Below, one piece after another: positions 9,950 to 21,639 of a stretch of 64,000 bases of DNA. Both the position numbers and the translations under genes were made by a program. The stretch is taken from contig NC_053139.1 of the NCBI RefSeq assembly GCF_016808335.1, forward strand, positions 34,679,954 to 34,743,953, written 5' to 3'. Numbering within the stretch: the stretch's first letter is position 1; each line of letters begins with the position of its first letter. The DNA comes from Panicum virgatum. Lineage: Eukaryota > Streptophyta > Magnoliopsida > Poales > Poaceae. The notes below the pieces were generated by a model that saw nothing but the letters and a program-made list of their open reading frames with translations, was not told the DNA's origin and did not search any database.

Positions 9950-12430
9950 TATATCTGCTGGAAGCTATTGTACACTAATTTCAAAGTTTTAAATCTCTAG
10001 CTACAAAGTTTTCAATATATCTGCCCAAAGTTTTGCCCCCTCCAAAAAAAACTCCACATTATGACATGGAACTCTTTTTTGTTAGGCATACAGGTTTAGT
10101 TAGTACTGTGAATTGACGGGTTCAAAGTTTTTATTTCATGGCTTGATATATTTATTACTTTTGTAATCATTTATCCAAAGTTTTTATATACATGGTATGA
10201 AAGTTCTCAATATTTGCATTCAAAGTTTTCAAGTAGTCAGTTTAGAGTTTTAGCCTGGAACTATATAAGTTTGGACATGTGATGTTTTATATGCTTCATA
10301 GTTTTTTTTTCACAAGTACGAGTATTAAATTTTCAAATATGTACATTGGAAGCTAGGTATTCTATAAAAGTTTTCCATATAAGAGACAAAAGCTTTCAAG
10401 ATTCTACTATAAAGAGCCATATGTAGAACTTCAAATATATGTAAATTTTTGTAGCATGGAGTGCATAGTTTACATTTTGGCAGTACATAGTTTCATATAT
10501 TCATAGTGCAAAGTTTGAAATTACATAGTTTTTTTTTCATAAGTACTATATTTTTGAAATGTGCAAGCAGCAATCCCTGAATATAGAATGTAAAGATTTG
10601 AATAAAAGGTTTATACTAAACACAGACTTAGTTATTTTTGTTTTTACTAAACACAATGTCCTTTTCCCCAATCATGCAGGTATATTATTTTTCTTCCCAT
10701 TAGTTGAACATCAAATTTTTGTGAGTTCTGTGACCATGATGTGTCCACATTAACAAAAAAATTATTAAACTCCCATTTTGCACGGGTCAGGACAAGGCTC
10801 ATTGATATCTCTAAAACAAGATTTGGACCACAACACTTACGCATTCATGTGAGATCAAGGCACATTGGTTGCTATGAAAAAATTCTATACATATGTGTTT
10901 GAAAATACACTGGTATGAAATGTCTAAATTTGGATGCTAAATTTGTTGTAATTACAAAGTTTTAAAGTTCGGAGTACAAAGTCAGTAATGTTATATTTTC
11001 TAAAGTTCATGTGTTCTAATGTTTAGGGCCGTAACATCTTTTTAGATAAAGTTTTAGAACCGAGAGATACAAAGTTTCTGATAGGCTAGAACGAAGTTTC
11101 CAATATCTGAATGCAAAGGCTTTTAATTATGAAGTATTAGATGTAAAAGGATAAAGTTTTGAATTTTTTCTCACAAAATTCCATATTTTTTGAAGAGTAA
11201 AGTTGGATTCACGAGAATACAAAGTTTATAACATGTTAGTAGAAAGTTTTCTAATTTTGGGATGCAAAGTTCAGAGTTTATTTTACTGAAAAAATTTACA
11301 ATAGGGTATCATTGCCTTAATATTGTTTTGTACCATTATCACAATAGGGTATCTTATGAACAATAACACTACACTACAACCGAGATTATCTTTTTGGACT
11401 AAACACAATCTCCTTTCTCCAATCATGTAGATATATTATTTTTGTAAATTGGTTGAACCTCAAATTTTCTTTTAGATTTTCTACCTTAAAATTTGTGTTG
11501 GGGCTAAAATTCTTTAGTTTATATCCGTAATTTGAATGCTAGACCAAAGTTCTATATTTATAATTTGGAAGTTTGCAACAATCTAGTTGAAAAAATTTGG
11601 TCTACACTATGAGAGTTTAGATATAGAAAATATTTTATATATAGGTTAAAAGTTTTATATATCAGAGCAAAAAGTTTTTAATAGGCTAGTACAAAGTTCC
11701 CACCTTTAAAATGCAAGTTTTTATTTAAAAAGTTTCTAATTTTGGAGCACAAAGTTCTGTATCTAGGAGTAAAATATTTGAAGATATAACAATACAAAGT
11801 TTACGAATATTATTGTTTTTTAAGGTAATACCTTACTGTGTCTAGCACTCACAGTCAGAAATGAAACTAATGCTTTGTTGAGTTGCTGGTATATTGGCAA
11901 CTAGCCAAGGCATTTGCATAGTAGGGGCCTTTTTTTTTACTAAACCATGGTGAATTTATTTTGTGAGTTGTGATCATGATGTGGCCACATTAGCACATCG
12001 AGAATATTAGCTATAAATATAAGTTAGGAATGCAGATCTTTTTTGTGCACGTAGTTCGTAAGTACTTGAAATTAGAGTATTTGATTTTTTAAATATGCTA
12101 ATTGAAAGTTAGAAGTATAGATTTTTTTTTATATCTTGCTAACAAGTTTTTCATATTCAAACATAAAGTTTGAAATATGTAAACTTAGAGTTAAGAATGT
12201 AAAATGTTTTAGATGTATGAGTCAATAGTTTTTCGAGTTCAACTATAAAGCCTCGAATATATACCTCCAAAGTTAGAAATACTTTATTTCTAATTAGCAT
12301 ATTTTGACGTTCGAAATATGTAATATGAAAGTCGATGACATAAAACATTCAGTACATGATTTTGGAAGTTTTATGAAATCGAGTGCAAAGTTTTGTATAT
12401 GTGATTCCAAAGTTTATGACTAAACTTGAG
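9950..12430 (+). repeat. AT-rich region with a dispersed CAAAGTTT-like motif
   Basis: About three dozen copies of AAAGTT-type cores (CAAAGTTTT, ACAAAGTTC, TAAAGTTTT and variants) occur over 2.5 kb, nearly all in the same orientation. They are often followed by AATAT and a TG. Typical contexts are CAAAGTTTTCAATATATCTG near 10,003 and GAAGTTTCCAATATCTGAATG near 11,093. Spacing is irregular, mostly 20-60 bases, so this looks like a decayed tandem array or motif-rich transposon interior and not a clean satellite. No ORF of interest lies inside and no terminal repeats were found. Confidence 0.6.
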
Positions 12431-13149
12431 ACACTAAAAAATTGTTCCGCATCTTTTTTTTTACTAAATTTTAGTCTTACCAGTTCTACATGCATATGTA
12501 TGTGAACTCCTCCCTCGCCCATTCACTCACCCACACACACCCGTTGTCCCGAAAAGGAAAAATAATAGAGTAGAAGGCAAAGTAGAAGTCAAATGTATAT
12601 TCGCTGCTACAAACTACTGGTGCACGTGCGCTGTTTCCTACTTGTGCTCATTCGCTGCAATGGTGCTGTAGTGCACGATCGCCAACTAATGACCCCCGGG
12701 GTACATGCGACTGCTCCAAGACGGAGTCGATGTGGGTGCGTGCGGCATCCTAATGGATGCTAATTACCCCACCCTGGATATGTAACTACTAGTAGCAACC
12801 TACCTACCTACCTAGTGTGCTTAGCTGAATTAATTGAGTTAAGTTGATGTGCATGGTCCTACTCTATATATATACGGGCGAGACGAGAGAGTGAGTGATG
12901 TGGATGAATATCTGTTTGGAACTCGACCGTTTCAGTTATTCAATTGGAAATCTATCTGTGATGACGATGCGTTCGTCAAAGATCGAGTTGCATTATTTCT
13001 GTATGTTCACCTTCTGTACTGTACTGTTTGGTTTACTTGTTTGTTGGGCAGGAATTATTAGCATATCTATACTGTTCTTTTTTACAAAAGAATTTGCAAA
13101 GAAAAGCCGTGTCTTCTTCTTTTCGTTTTGTTTTGATGACTACCAAGCC
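12431..13149. other. Unassigned spacer with simple-sequence patches
   Basis: It contains a CACACACACCC patch near 12,530 and CCTACC repeats near 12,802. Short frames around 12,850-13,150 show no known domain. Nothing here can be supported as a gene. Confidence 0.4.
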
Positions 13150-13594
13150 TGAACTCACTCAGCAGCTAGTTAGTAGATGTGTTCTGCTCAAGTGCTGATC
13201 AGTGTCGTTCGTTCCAGGCTTGCAGCCGATCGAACTCATGCCTATCCTTTTGCTCTGCGGACTGCACGCAGTCCGGTCACTGTATAATCGTGGCAACAAT
13301 CTAGGGACCGAAGCCGCCAACAATCCTGATCGGAATTGTGCAAGAAAGCGCTGTACAGGACGGCGTCCGCGAGCCCGCCGCATCGGCGCCGTGCGCGCGG
13401 CCGGCGCAATGGTCGTCGCTCGTGTTGGAGGCCGATGGAGAGAGAGAGAGGCCGGTCCTGCTGTGCCTGTACCTACTCCATGGACGTCGGAGATCCGGCT
13501 CGCTCTTGGCGCCGTCGGTCCAGTAGTACCCGCCGAGCTTGCCGGCGCCGTCGTCCACGGTCACGTGCTGAAACACGCCGGCGAGGTTCTGCAC
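13150..13594 (-). pseudogene. GC-rich gene remnant, part 1, cut by copia-2
   Basis: On the minus strand the frame contains FQHVTVDDGAGKLGGYYWTD directly at the copia-2 insertion point, after which readable similarity to a protein fades. I do not recognise the family. The high third-position GC and the continuation on the far side of copia-2 (20,916 onward) suggest one host gene interrupted by the retrotransposon. It may already have been decayed before the insertion. Confidence 0.4.
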
Positions 13595-14083
13595 TGTTGG
13601 TGATATGCCCAAGAGCCCATCATCACAATACGGTTTAAAGGCCCAAGTGGATATTGATCCAAGAGGGATTAGGGTTACTAATGGGCCTATGAGATAGAAG
13701 CCTATTAGTACACCCTATATATATGAGGGAGGGGCTAGGGGGGCGATGACCTGAGCCGCGCCACCTCCCTAGCCGCCGCCCCTCCCTCTCTCTCGGCCGC
13801 CGCCCTTGCCGTGCGTGCGGTGCTAGCACACCGACGCCCGGCGTTTCATCCCCGTACGTGTGGACTCCGTGGAGGCGCTGCTGCGACTGGTGCGCTGATC
13901 GGCTGCTGGGATCAAATACGAGGAGCTCGGTTCGTGGGACGTGATCGACTACTTCCTCTACATCGACGCGCGACTTCTTCTGCTGCGCTGCGCGTCTAGT
14001 GGTAACGATCTATGATCTTCTACTCGCAAGTATCTTGGGTTTATGCGGTAGTGATGCTAGCGTAGCCTACCCGTTTCCCTACA
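13595..14083 (+). repeat. copia-2 5' LTR
   Basis: It runs from TGTTGGTGATATGCCC to CCGTTTCCCTACA, so it has TG..CA ends. It is about 98-99% identical to 20425-20915 by eye. A TATATATA stretch near 13,716 could serve as the internal promoter of the element. Confidence 0.96.
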
Positions 14084-14084
14084 G

Positions 14085-14096
14085 TGGTACCAGAGC
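14085..14096 (+). other. copia-2 primer-binding site
   Basis: TGGTACCAGAGC follows the LTR after one base. It differs from the usual initiator-Met tRNA site TGGTATCAGAGC at one position. Confidence 0.88.
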
Positions 14097-15493
14097 CATC
14101 TTGCGTAGTTTTTGGTCTGGATCTTTTGCATATAGGTGATATGTTGTTGTAGTAGATTGGATCTATTACTTTTGCACGGTTTGATTAGATCAATTGGTCA
14201 TAAGGGGTTAAAACTGGAGCGAGTTGATTGCGCGGCATATGACAAAATATTAGTTTGTGTTCTTTCTCTGTTATGCATACGACATGTCCCTACCGGCTGG
14301 AATCACCATCGGGACTAACTGTGTGCATAGTCAGCAGATTGAACCAACAGATCAAGGTCATGTGTAGATGCAGTCTTCTCAAGTGCAAAGTTTGCACGGT
14401 CAAGGTGATTGACCTAGTGAAAATTGAGGCATTATGAATGGCTCGGATTTGAGGTGATGCGATCACTCTGATGAGATTTTCATAGGGATTCCATAGATGC
14501 GATCTGTGTAATTCCGTGAGGTTTTCAGGGGACCGCCGTTGCTTTCTCGCTGTAGCGGCTTCTCAAGCGCTACTTTGGTAGAACACGTCGTACGCCTAAC
14601 TTGTTTTTGCAGGGTGTGATGTGAATGGTATGGCCTCAATGTCATGTGATGATGTATGAGATGATTTGTGCAGCCTGCGTGTCGCAAGTTAACACAACCG
14701 GGTTGAGGTTGCACCATTATTGTATAACGACCTGCGTGTCGACTTGTGATGTTTGAATCCTCATGTAATTATTTCACTAGCTATTAGATGTATTAGCTTA
14801 GTATCTTTTCATGGAGGCTTCAATCATGATGGCGATGATGATCACCACAAGACAGGATGGATGGCAATGGAGGTCACCTTGGAGCCATGGCGATGGTGCC
14901 CATTGTGATGCAAGAGGCCATACTATTCACAATATAATATGATTATATGCTTGTGATGTTTATTTTCCTATCATACTATTCTTTCATGCTTTTACATATG
15001 GTGGATGCTTTAATCATGATAGAATAGCTTCCCTCAGAAAAGGTTGAGTTTTTGATGCCTTGTACCAATAGCTGCACCTATAAATTTTGATCGTTGTGTG
15101 GTAGGTTTACCAAAGTAGAGTACCCTCAGCTATCACTTTTGTATAGGGTGGATGTCGGACATTCACAAGCATAGTATTGGTTTACTCAGCAAAGCTATCA
15201 AAACAGTTTTGGGCTTTAAGGCATAGGGTTGGGGCCGGGGCATTGGATGCCACCCAACAAACAAGAGTCGCATAGAGATGTGATTAGTAATTTGTTACTT
15301 ACCTGTATCACTACTTTTCTAGCCGTGATGCTAAAGCTCACTAGAATTTTAGTGATTATAGATCTTGAACCACTATATGTCATTAGAGGGAAGATGACTT
15401 TGATATAGTAGGTTGTCTTTTGTTAAATCAGTTAATGAAAGTCTTTACATAAACTTAGTACTGAAATCTTACTTTACTTTAATGTTGTAGATC
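14097..15493 (+). other. copia-2 untranslated leader
   Basis: About 1.4 kb lie between primer site and gag with no long frame. The 15,320-15,350 part (GCTAAAGCTCACTAG) is matched in inverted orientation near 30,290 in copia-3, which shows that the two elements share leader sequence as well as proteins. Confidence 0.65.
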
Positions 15494-18400
15494 ATGTCTG
15501 CCAGTAACAATTCCGCTTTCAATTTGCGTTCTGTTCTTGAGAAAGAAAAGTTGAATGGAACAAACTTTATTGATTGGTACCGCAACCTGAGAATTGTTCT
15601 CAGGCAAGAGAAAAAGGAGTATGTTCTTGAGCAGCCATATCCTGATGATCTCCCTGACAATGCAACTGCTGCTGATCGCAGAGCTTATGAGAAGCACTAC
15701 AATGACTCACTTGATGTCAGCTGTCTGATGCTCGCCACCATGTCCCCTGATCTGCAGAAGCAGTATGAGCATGCGGATGCTCATACCATGATCGAGGGGC
15801 TGCGTGGGATGTTTCAGAACCAAGCCAGGACTGAGAGGTTCAATATCTCAAAATCCTTGTTTGCGTGCAAGCTGGCAGAAGGTAGCCCAGTCAGTCCTCA
15901 TGTGATCAAAATGATTGGTTACATTGAGACTTTGGATAGACTTGGTTCTGAATTTCACCAAGACTTGGCTACTGATGTTATTCTCCAGTCGCTCCCGGCG
16001 AGCTATGAGCCTTTTATCATGAACTTTCAGATGAATGGCTTGGATAAAACATTGAGTGAGTTGCATGGGATGCTAAAAACAGCATAGGAGAGCATTAAGA
16101 AGAATCTCAATCATGTGATGATGATTCAGAAGGGGAACAAAAAGAGGAAGCGTTGGACGCCTCCTAATCCCAAAGGTAAAGGCAAGGAAAAGAGTTCCGG
16201 TGGTGAGTCCTCAGGCTCTAAGCTAAAGCCAGCACCTAAGGCCAAATCTGGCCCTACTTCTGAAGATGAATGCTTCCACTGTCATGAAAAGGGACATTGG
16301 TCTAGGAACTGCAAGAAGTACTTGGAAGAAAAGAAGAAGAAGAAGGGAAGTGAGACTTCCACTTCAGGTATAAATGTTATAGAAATAAATATTGCATTAT
16401 CTTCTAGTGAATCATGGGTATTTGATACTGGATCGATGATTCACACTTGCAAATCGTTGCAGGGTCTAAGTGAGACTAGAAGATTTGCAAGAGGCGAGTT
16501 GGACGTTCGGGTCGGCAATGGCGCAAAGGTTGCGGTGTTGGCGGTCGGCACCTACCACTTGTCTCTACCCTCCGAATTAGTTTTGGAATTAAATAATTGT
16601 TATTGCATTCCTGCTTTGAGCAAGAACATTATTTCTTCTTCATGTTTAGAAAAAGTTGGTGATTTTAAGATTGTAATTGAGAACAAATGTTGTTCTATCT
16701 TTTGCAATGGTATTTTTTATGCTCATTGTCCATTGGTGAATGGATTATATGTTCTTGATCTTGAGGATAAATCTGTCTGTAACATTAATACTAAGAGGCT
16801 TAGACCAAATGATTTGAATCCCACTTTTATTTGGCATTGTCGCTTAGGTCATATAAATGAGAAGCGCATTGAACAACTCCATAAAGATGGATTGTTAAGA
16901 TCATTTGATTTTGAATCATTTGACACATGTGAGTCTTGTTTGCTTGGAAAGATGACCAAAGCGCCTTTCACTGGTCAGAGTGAGAGGGCGAGTGACTTGT
17001 TGGGACTTGTACATACCGATGTATGTGGACCAATGAGCTCAATAGCCAGAGGTGATTTTCAGTACTTCATTACTTTCACTGATGACTTTAGTAGATATGG
17101 CTATATCTACTTAATGAGGCACAAGTCTGAGTCGTTTGAAAAGTTCAAAGAATTTCATAATGAAGTACAAAATCAATTAGGCAAGACAATTAAATTTCTG
17201 CGATCTGATCGTGGAGGAGAATATTTGAGCCTTGAATTTGGTGATCATTTGAAGCAATGTGGAATTATTCCGCAGCTAACTCCGCCCGGAACGCCTCAAT
17301 GGAATGGGGTATCCGAACGGAGGAACCGAACTTTGTTGGACATGGTTAGGTCTATGATGAGCCAAGCTGATCTTCCATTGTCATTTTGGGGTTATGCTCT
17401 TGAAACTGCTGCGTTCACACTGAATAGGGTTCCAAGTAAGTCTGTTGAGAAGACACCATATGAGATATGGACTGGGAAGCGTCCCGGATTATCTTTTCTC
17501 AAAGTTTGGGGATGTGAGGCTTATGTCAAACGTTTGATGTCAGATAAGCTCACTCCAAAGTCAGACAAATGTTTCTTTGTGGGGTATCCTAGGGAAACCA
17601 AAGGATATTATTTTTACAATAAGGCGGAAGGCAAAGTGTTTGTCGCTCGCAATGGTGTTTTCTTAGAAAAGGAGTTTCTCTCAAAAGGATTTAGTGGGAG
17701 CAAGGTGCAACTTGAAGAAATTCAGGAAACACCCGAAACTGTTTCAGCACCCACTGAAGATCCACGGGATGTGCAAGATGTTGCACAACCCGTAGTTGAG
17801 GCACCAGCCCCACGAAGGTCTATAAGGGCACGTCGCGCTACTGACAAGCTCAACCTCCTTATTACGGAGGAGCGCCATGTATTATTGATGGAAAATGATG
17901 AGCCCTTGACCTACAAAGAAGCAATGATGGGACCCGACTCCGACAAATGGCTTGAAGCCATGGAATCCGAGTTAAAATCCATGCATGATAATCAAGTTTG
18001 GAACTTGGTCGATCAGATTGACAGTGTAAGACATGTCGACTGTAAGTGGATTTTTAAGAAAAAATTAGACATGGATGGAAATGTTCACATCTATAAGGCA
18101 CGATTGGTGGCGAAAGGTTTCCGACAAATTCAAGGTGTTGACTATGAGGAAACTTTTTCGCCCGTCGCAATGCTAAAGTCTGTTCGGATTCTCCTAGCAA
18201 TTGCCGCATATTATGACTATGAGATATGGCAAATGGATGTCAAAACCGCTTTTCTTAATGGACATCTAAGTGAGGATGTGTATATGACACAGCCTGAAGG
18301 TTTTGTCGATCCTAAAAATACTGGGAAAATATGTAAGCTTCAGAGGTCCATCTATGGATTGAAGCAAGCATCTCGGAGTTGGAATATTCGTTTTGATGAA

Positions 18401-19474
18401 GTAGTCAAAGGGTTTGGCTTCATCAAGAATGAAGATGAGCCTTGTGTTTACAAAAAGACTAGTGGGAGCGCACTTGTGTTTCTGGTCCTATATGTGGATG
18501 ACATATTACTGATCGGAAATGATATTCCAATGCTTGAAGCCGTTAAAACCTCATTGAAAAAGAGTTTTTCGATGAAGGATTTAGGAGAGGCGGCTTATAT
18601 TCTGGGTATTAGGACCTATAGAGATAGATCAAAAAGGCTAATTGGATTGAGCCAAGACACGTACATTGACAAGATATTGAATCGGTTCAATATGCAAGAT
18701 TCCAAAAAAGGTTTCTTGCCAATGTCACATGGCATTACTCTAAGCAAGAGTTAGTGTGCTACGACACCTGATGAGTAAAAGAGTATGAGTACGATTCCTT
18801 ATGCTTCAGCCATAGGGTCGATCATGTATGCTATGCTTTGCACGCGCCCAGATGTTTCCTTTACTCTAAGTGTTACGAGCAGGTATCAGTCAGATTTCGG
18901 TGAACCTCACTGGACAATTGTAAAGAGTATCCTTAAGTACTTGAGAAGAACTAAGGATATGTTCCTAATATTTGGAGGCGAAGATGAGCTCCTTGTAAAG
19001 GGTTACACCGATGCTAGTTTTCAAACAGACAAAGATGACTCCAAATCGCAATCCGGTTTTATTTTCTGCCTCAATGGTGGGGCAGTGAGCTGGAAGAGTT
19101 CCAAGCAAGATACGGTGGCTGATTCGACGACAGAGGCCGAGTATATTGCAGCTTCCGAAACTGCAAAAGAAGCTGTTTGGATCAGAAAGTTTGTTTCTGA
19201 CTTGGGTGTTGTTCCTAGTGCGTCCAGTCCAGTGGACCTCTATTGTGATAATAGTGGTGCCGTTGCACTAGCAAAGGAGCCTAGAACAACTAAGAAGTCC
19301 AGACATATACTGCGAAAGTATCACCTCATCCGTAACTTTGTTGAGAGAGGTGATGTGAAGGTTTGCAAGGTGCACACAGATTCAAACGTTGCTGATCCGT
19401 TGACGAAGCCTCTCCCACAACCAAAGCATGAGGCGCACATGAGATCTATGGGTATTAGATACTCACATCAGTGA
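15494..19474 (+). pseudogene. copia-2 gag-pol polyprotein with three stops
   Basis: One continuous frame starts at the ATG at 15494 (MSASNNSAFNLRSVLEKEKL) and runs 1,326 codons. It is interrupted by TAG at 16085, TAG at 18752 and TAA at 18776. Domains in order are: gag (UBN2-like); zinc knuckle CFHCHEKGHWSRNC at 16271; aspartic protease with DTGS near 16424; GAG-pre-integrase (WHCRLGH...CESCLLGK); integrase core with HTDVCGP, FTDDFSR and the ERRNRTLLD segment; reverse transcriptase with YVDD at 18491; and RNase H ending DPLTKPLP near 19,400. Comparison with copia-3 suggests that the first two stops replace Glu and Gln codons. The missing start of RNase H separates the last 229 codons. Apart from the stops it is complete. 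Confidence 0.93.
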
Positions 19475-20411
19475 TTCTAGTGTGCGTGGGAGATTTTGTG
19501 TCATGAGTATGTTTATGTAATGATAAATAATTGTTATTTGTTCCATGGATGATTATTTTACATTGATTATCAAGTATGTGACTTGTTCGTGAAACTCTTT
19601 GTTGAAAATGATATGATTCTAAATTATCCCTAGTTTATGTCGTTGTGTGGGACAACAACGACGTTGAGACTAGCACATGCATTAATTGATGATCATGTTT
19701 CACGGATCATGGATATGGAGATATCGGATTAATGATGTGGACACATGTTGGTGAACATGGTGTTGGATTGACCCACGCCAAGACAATGTTGGGATTGTTA
19801 TTTTGTATGTGCCATCAGTTGTTCTTGAGTGTTATACCTACTGAATCCTTAGACCTGAGATCGCCATTGTTTCTCACTGTGTGTAGTGGTGCATCTTGGG
19901 GCTGCTAAACGCTACTCCGTGACTGGGTAGTTACAAAAGCAGCTTACAGGTATGTCATGAAACATGGAATGGGATGTGAGCGGAGCAAGATGGAATTTGC
20001 CCCTCCTAGATAACGGGAGAGATATCTCTGGGCCCCTCGAGATAGTTGGATTTGAAAGTGCATGGCCATGCCAAAGTGATTAAAGAGTTAATCATGATGA
20101 CTAAAGGTTAGTTATGAATAGAATCCACTATTAGATCGAGAGAATGGTCGAGCTATCACAAAGGTGGCACGCATCTCGCTTTGAGCTTGACTGGTATCGT
20201 GTGGCAAAGGGATCGGTGTATGAGTATATCTATGGTTCGGCCGATATGATCTTTATGTGTATTTGTGAGTCACTATGCCCTGCTAGGTGCCGCTATTGAC
20301 TTGTGATTCGGAAATGATTTCCGATCACGACCACCTACACATGAACCTAACGGGTCACACACTTAAGGGGTTTGGAATGTTGGAAAGCTTGCATGTATGA
20401 TTGTCTCTAGT
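19475..20411 (+). other. copia-2 region between pol and 3' LTR
   Basis: About 940 bases without a coding frame follow pol and end in the polypurine tract. Copia-3 has no comparable block: its pol stop lies only about 20 bases from the 3' LTR. The extra block is therefore specific to copia-2. Confidence 0.6.
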
Positions 20412-20424
20412 GCAAGTGGGAGAT
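20412..20424 (+). other. copia-2 polypurine tract
   Basis: GCAAGTGGGAGAT lies immediately upstream of the 3' LTR and would prime plus-strand DNA synthesis. The same purine block (GCAAGTGGGA) precedes the 3' LTR of copia-3. Confidence 0.8.
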
Positions 20425-20915
20425 TGTTGGTGATATGCCCAAGAGCCCATCATCACAATACGGTTTAAAGGCCCAAGTGGATATTGATCCAAGAGGGATT
20501 AGGGTTACTAATGGGCCTATGAGATAGAAGCCCATTAGTACGCCCTATATATATATGAGGGAGGGGCTAGGGGGACGATGACCTGAGCCGCGCCACCTCC
20601 CTAGCCGCCGCCCCTCCCTCTCTCTCGGCCGCCGCCCTTGCCGTGCGTGCGGTGCTAGCACACCGACGCCCGGCGTTTCATCCCCGTACGTGTGGACTCC
20701 GTGGAGGCGCTGCTGCGACTGCTGCGCTGATCGGCTGCTGGGATCAAGTACGAGGAGCTCGGTTCGTGGGACGTGATCGACTACTTCCTCTACATCGACG
20801 CGCGACTTCTTCCGCTGCGCTGCGCGTCTAGTGATAACGATCTATGATCTTCTACTCGCAAGTATCTTGGGTTTATGCGGTAGTGATGCTAGCGTAGCCT
20901 ACCCGTTTCCCTACA
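20425..20915 (+). repeat. copia-2 3' LTR
   Basis: This is the partner of 13595-14083. The only length change is an extra TA in the TATATATA stretch. It ends in CCCTACA next to the TGCAC duplication. Confidence 0.96.
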
Positions 20916-21240
20916 TGCACGAACGTCGCGGGTGACGATCGAGGTGGCCGGACACCGGCGGCTTCGTGGCGTTCTGCGGCGCGCGCAGCCGTGTGACGCC
21001 GGTACGTGGGCGGCGTGGTCCGGCCGCCGTACAACTCCATGTGCTGCGCCACGCACGTCTTGCCGAGGCGGAACGCGAGAATCGCCGGTTGCTGGAGATC
21101 GATGCGGCGAGACGGTGGAGTTGTGGTTGAGGATGAGGACCGCCGTGTCGGAGCTGTGCCACGCGGGCACGGGCTCCGAGTACCGCCAGGCCAGATTACG
21201 ACGTTTGAGGAGGTGAGGAGCACGACGACGTACGTACGTC
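20916..21240 (-). pseudogene. GC-rich gene remnant, part 2, beyond copia-2
   Basis: On the minus strand several frames carry protein-like pieces, such as YSEPVPAWHSSDTAVLILNH in one frame and LAFRLGKTCVAQHMELYGG in another. This suggests a decayed coding exon with frameshifts. It lines up with 13,150-13,594 once copia-2 and one TGCAC copy are removed. No family could be assigned. Its upstream edge contains the 22-bp palindrome at 21223-21244. Confidence 0.4.
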
Positions 21241-21244
21241 GTCG
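21223..21244. repeat. Perfect 22-bp palindrome
   Basis: CGACGACGTAC is followed directly by its exact reverse complement. The centre contains ACGTACGT. This could be a cruciform or protein-binding site, but chance in a GC-rich, CG-rich sequence is possible. Confidence 0.8.
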
Positions 21245-21265
21245 ATGGTGTTCAGAGTCTGCCAG

Positions 21266-21378
21266 AGAGCATAACGGGCCGTCGTCCTGGTCGATCGGTG
21301 AGGAAAAGGGTGGAGTCGCCGAGGATGGTGCTCAGAGTGCTGATGCCTAGGCCTGCTGGAGACGGCCCGTTATGCTCT
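21266..21378. repeat. 18-bp perfect inverted repeat with 77-bp loop
   Basis: AGAGCATAACGGGCCGTC at 21266-21283 is mirrored exactly at 21361-21378. The loop holds a second, direct similarity (GATGGTGTTCAGAGT and GATGGTGCTCAGAGT at 21244 and 21324). It may be a small foldback or the trace of an inverted duplication. Confidence 0.7.
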
Positions 21379-21573
21379 AGAGCCGCCCATCTTCGAAGTT
21401 GCGCGTTCGCGACAATGCAAAGCCTTAAAACTAGAGCTGACAAGTTTTATTTCTGATGAAACGTCTACTAATTTCGGCTCGGTAAAAATTAACGTTGAGA
21501 GTTTGGAACCAGTCTCTATCTCTACCACTAAAGAAAGGTTAAGGATGATTTTTTTTTCAGTCTCTATCTCTAC

Positions 21574-21615
21574 AACAACAACATAGCTTTTTTTCCCCAA
21601 GCAAGTTGGGGTAGG
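21574..21615 (-). mobile_element. 42-bp LINE (RTE-type) 3'-end insertion
   Basis: AACAACAACATAGC followed by CAAGCAAGTTGGGGTAGG matches only the extreme 3' end (minus strand) of the LINE at 33763-36710, including its GTT-repeat tail. It is bounded by an exact 20-base duplication at 21554-21573 and 21616-21635 (core CAGTCTCTATCTCTAC). This is what a severely 5'-truncated target-primed insertion looks like. Confidence 0.8.
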
Positions 21616-21639
21616 TTTTCAGTCTCTATCTCTACTACT

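Larger units (their letters stand above)
13595..20915 (+). mobile_element. Ty1/copia LTR retrotransposon (copia-2), young
   Basis: The element has near-identical LTRs (13595-14083 and 20425-20915), a 5-bp target duplication TGCAC at 13590-13594 and 20916-20920, a methionine-type primer site, a long leader, one gag-pol frame and a polypurine tract. By eye the LTRs differ by seven substitutions and one 2-bp indel over about 490 bases, so the insertion is recent. The gag-pol frame has no frameshift but is cut by three stop codons. It is the least decayed element in the window. Confidence 0.96.

Noticed and set aside
9950..12430. Centromeric or other tandem satellite
   Set aside because: Motif spacing is irregular and no unit of constant length could be defined by eye.
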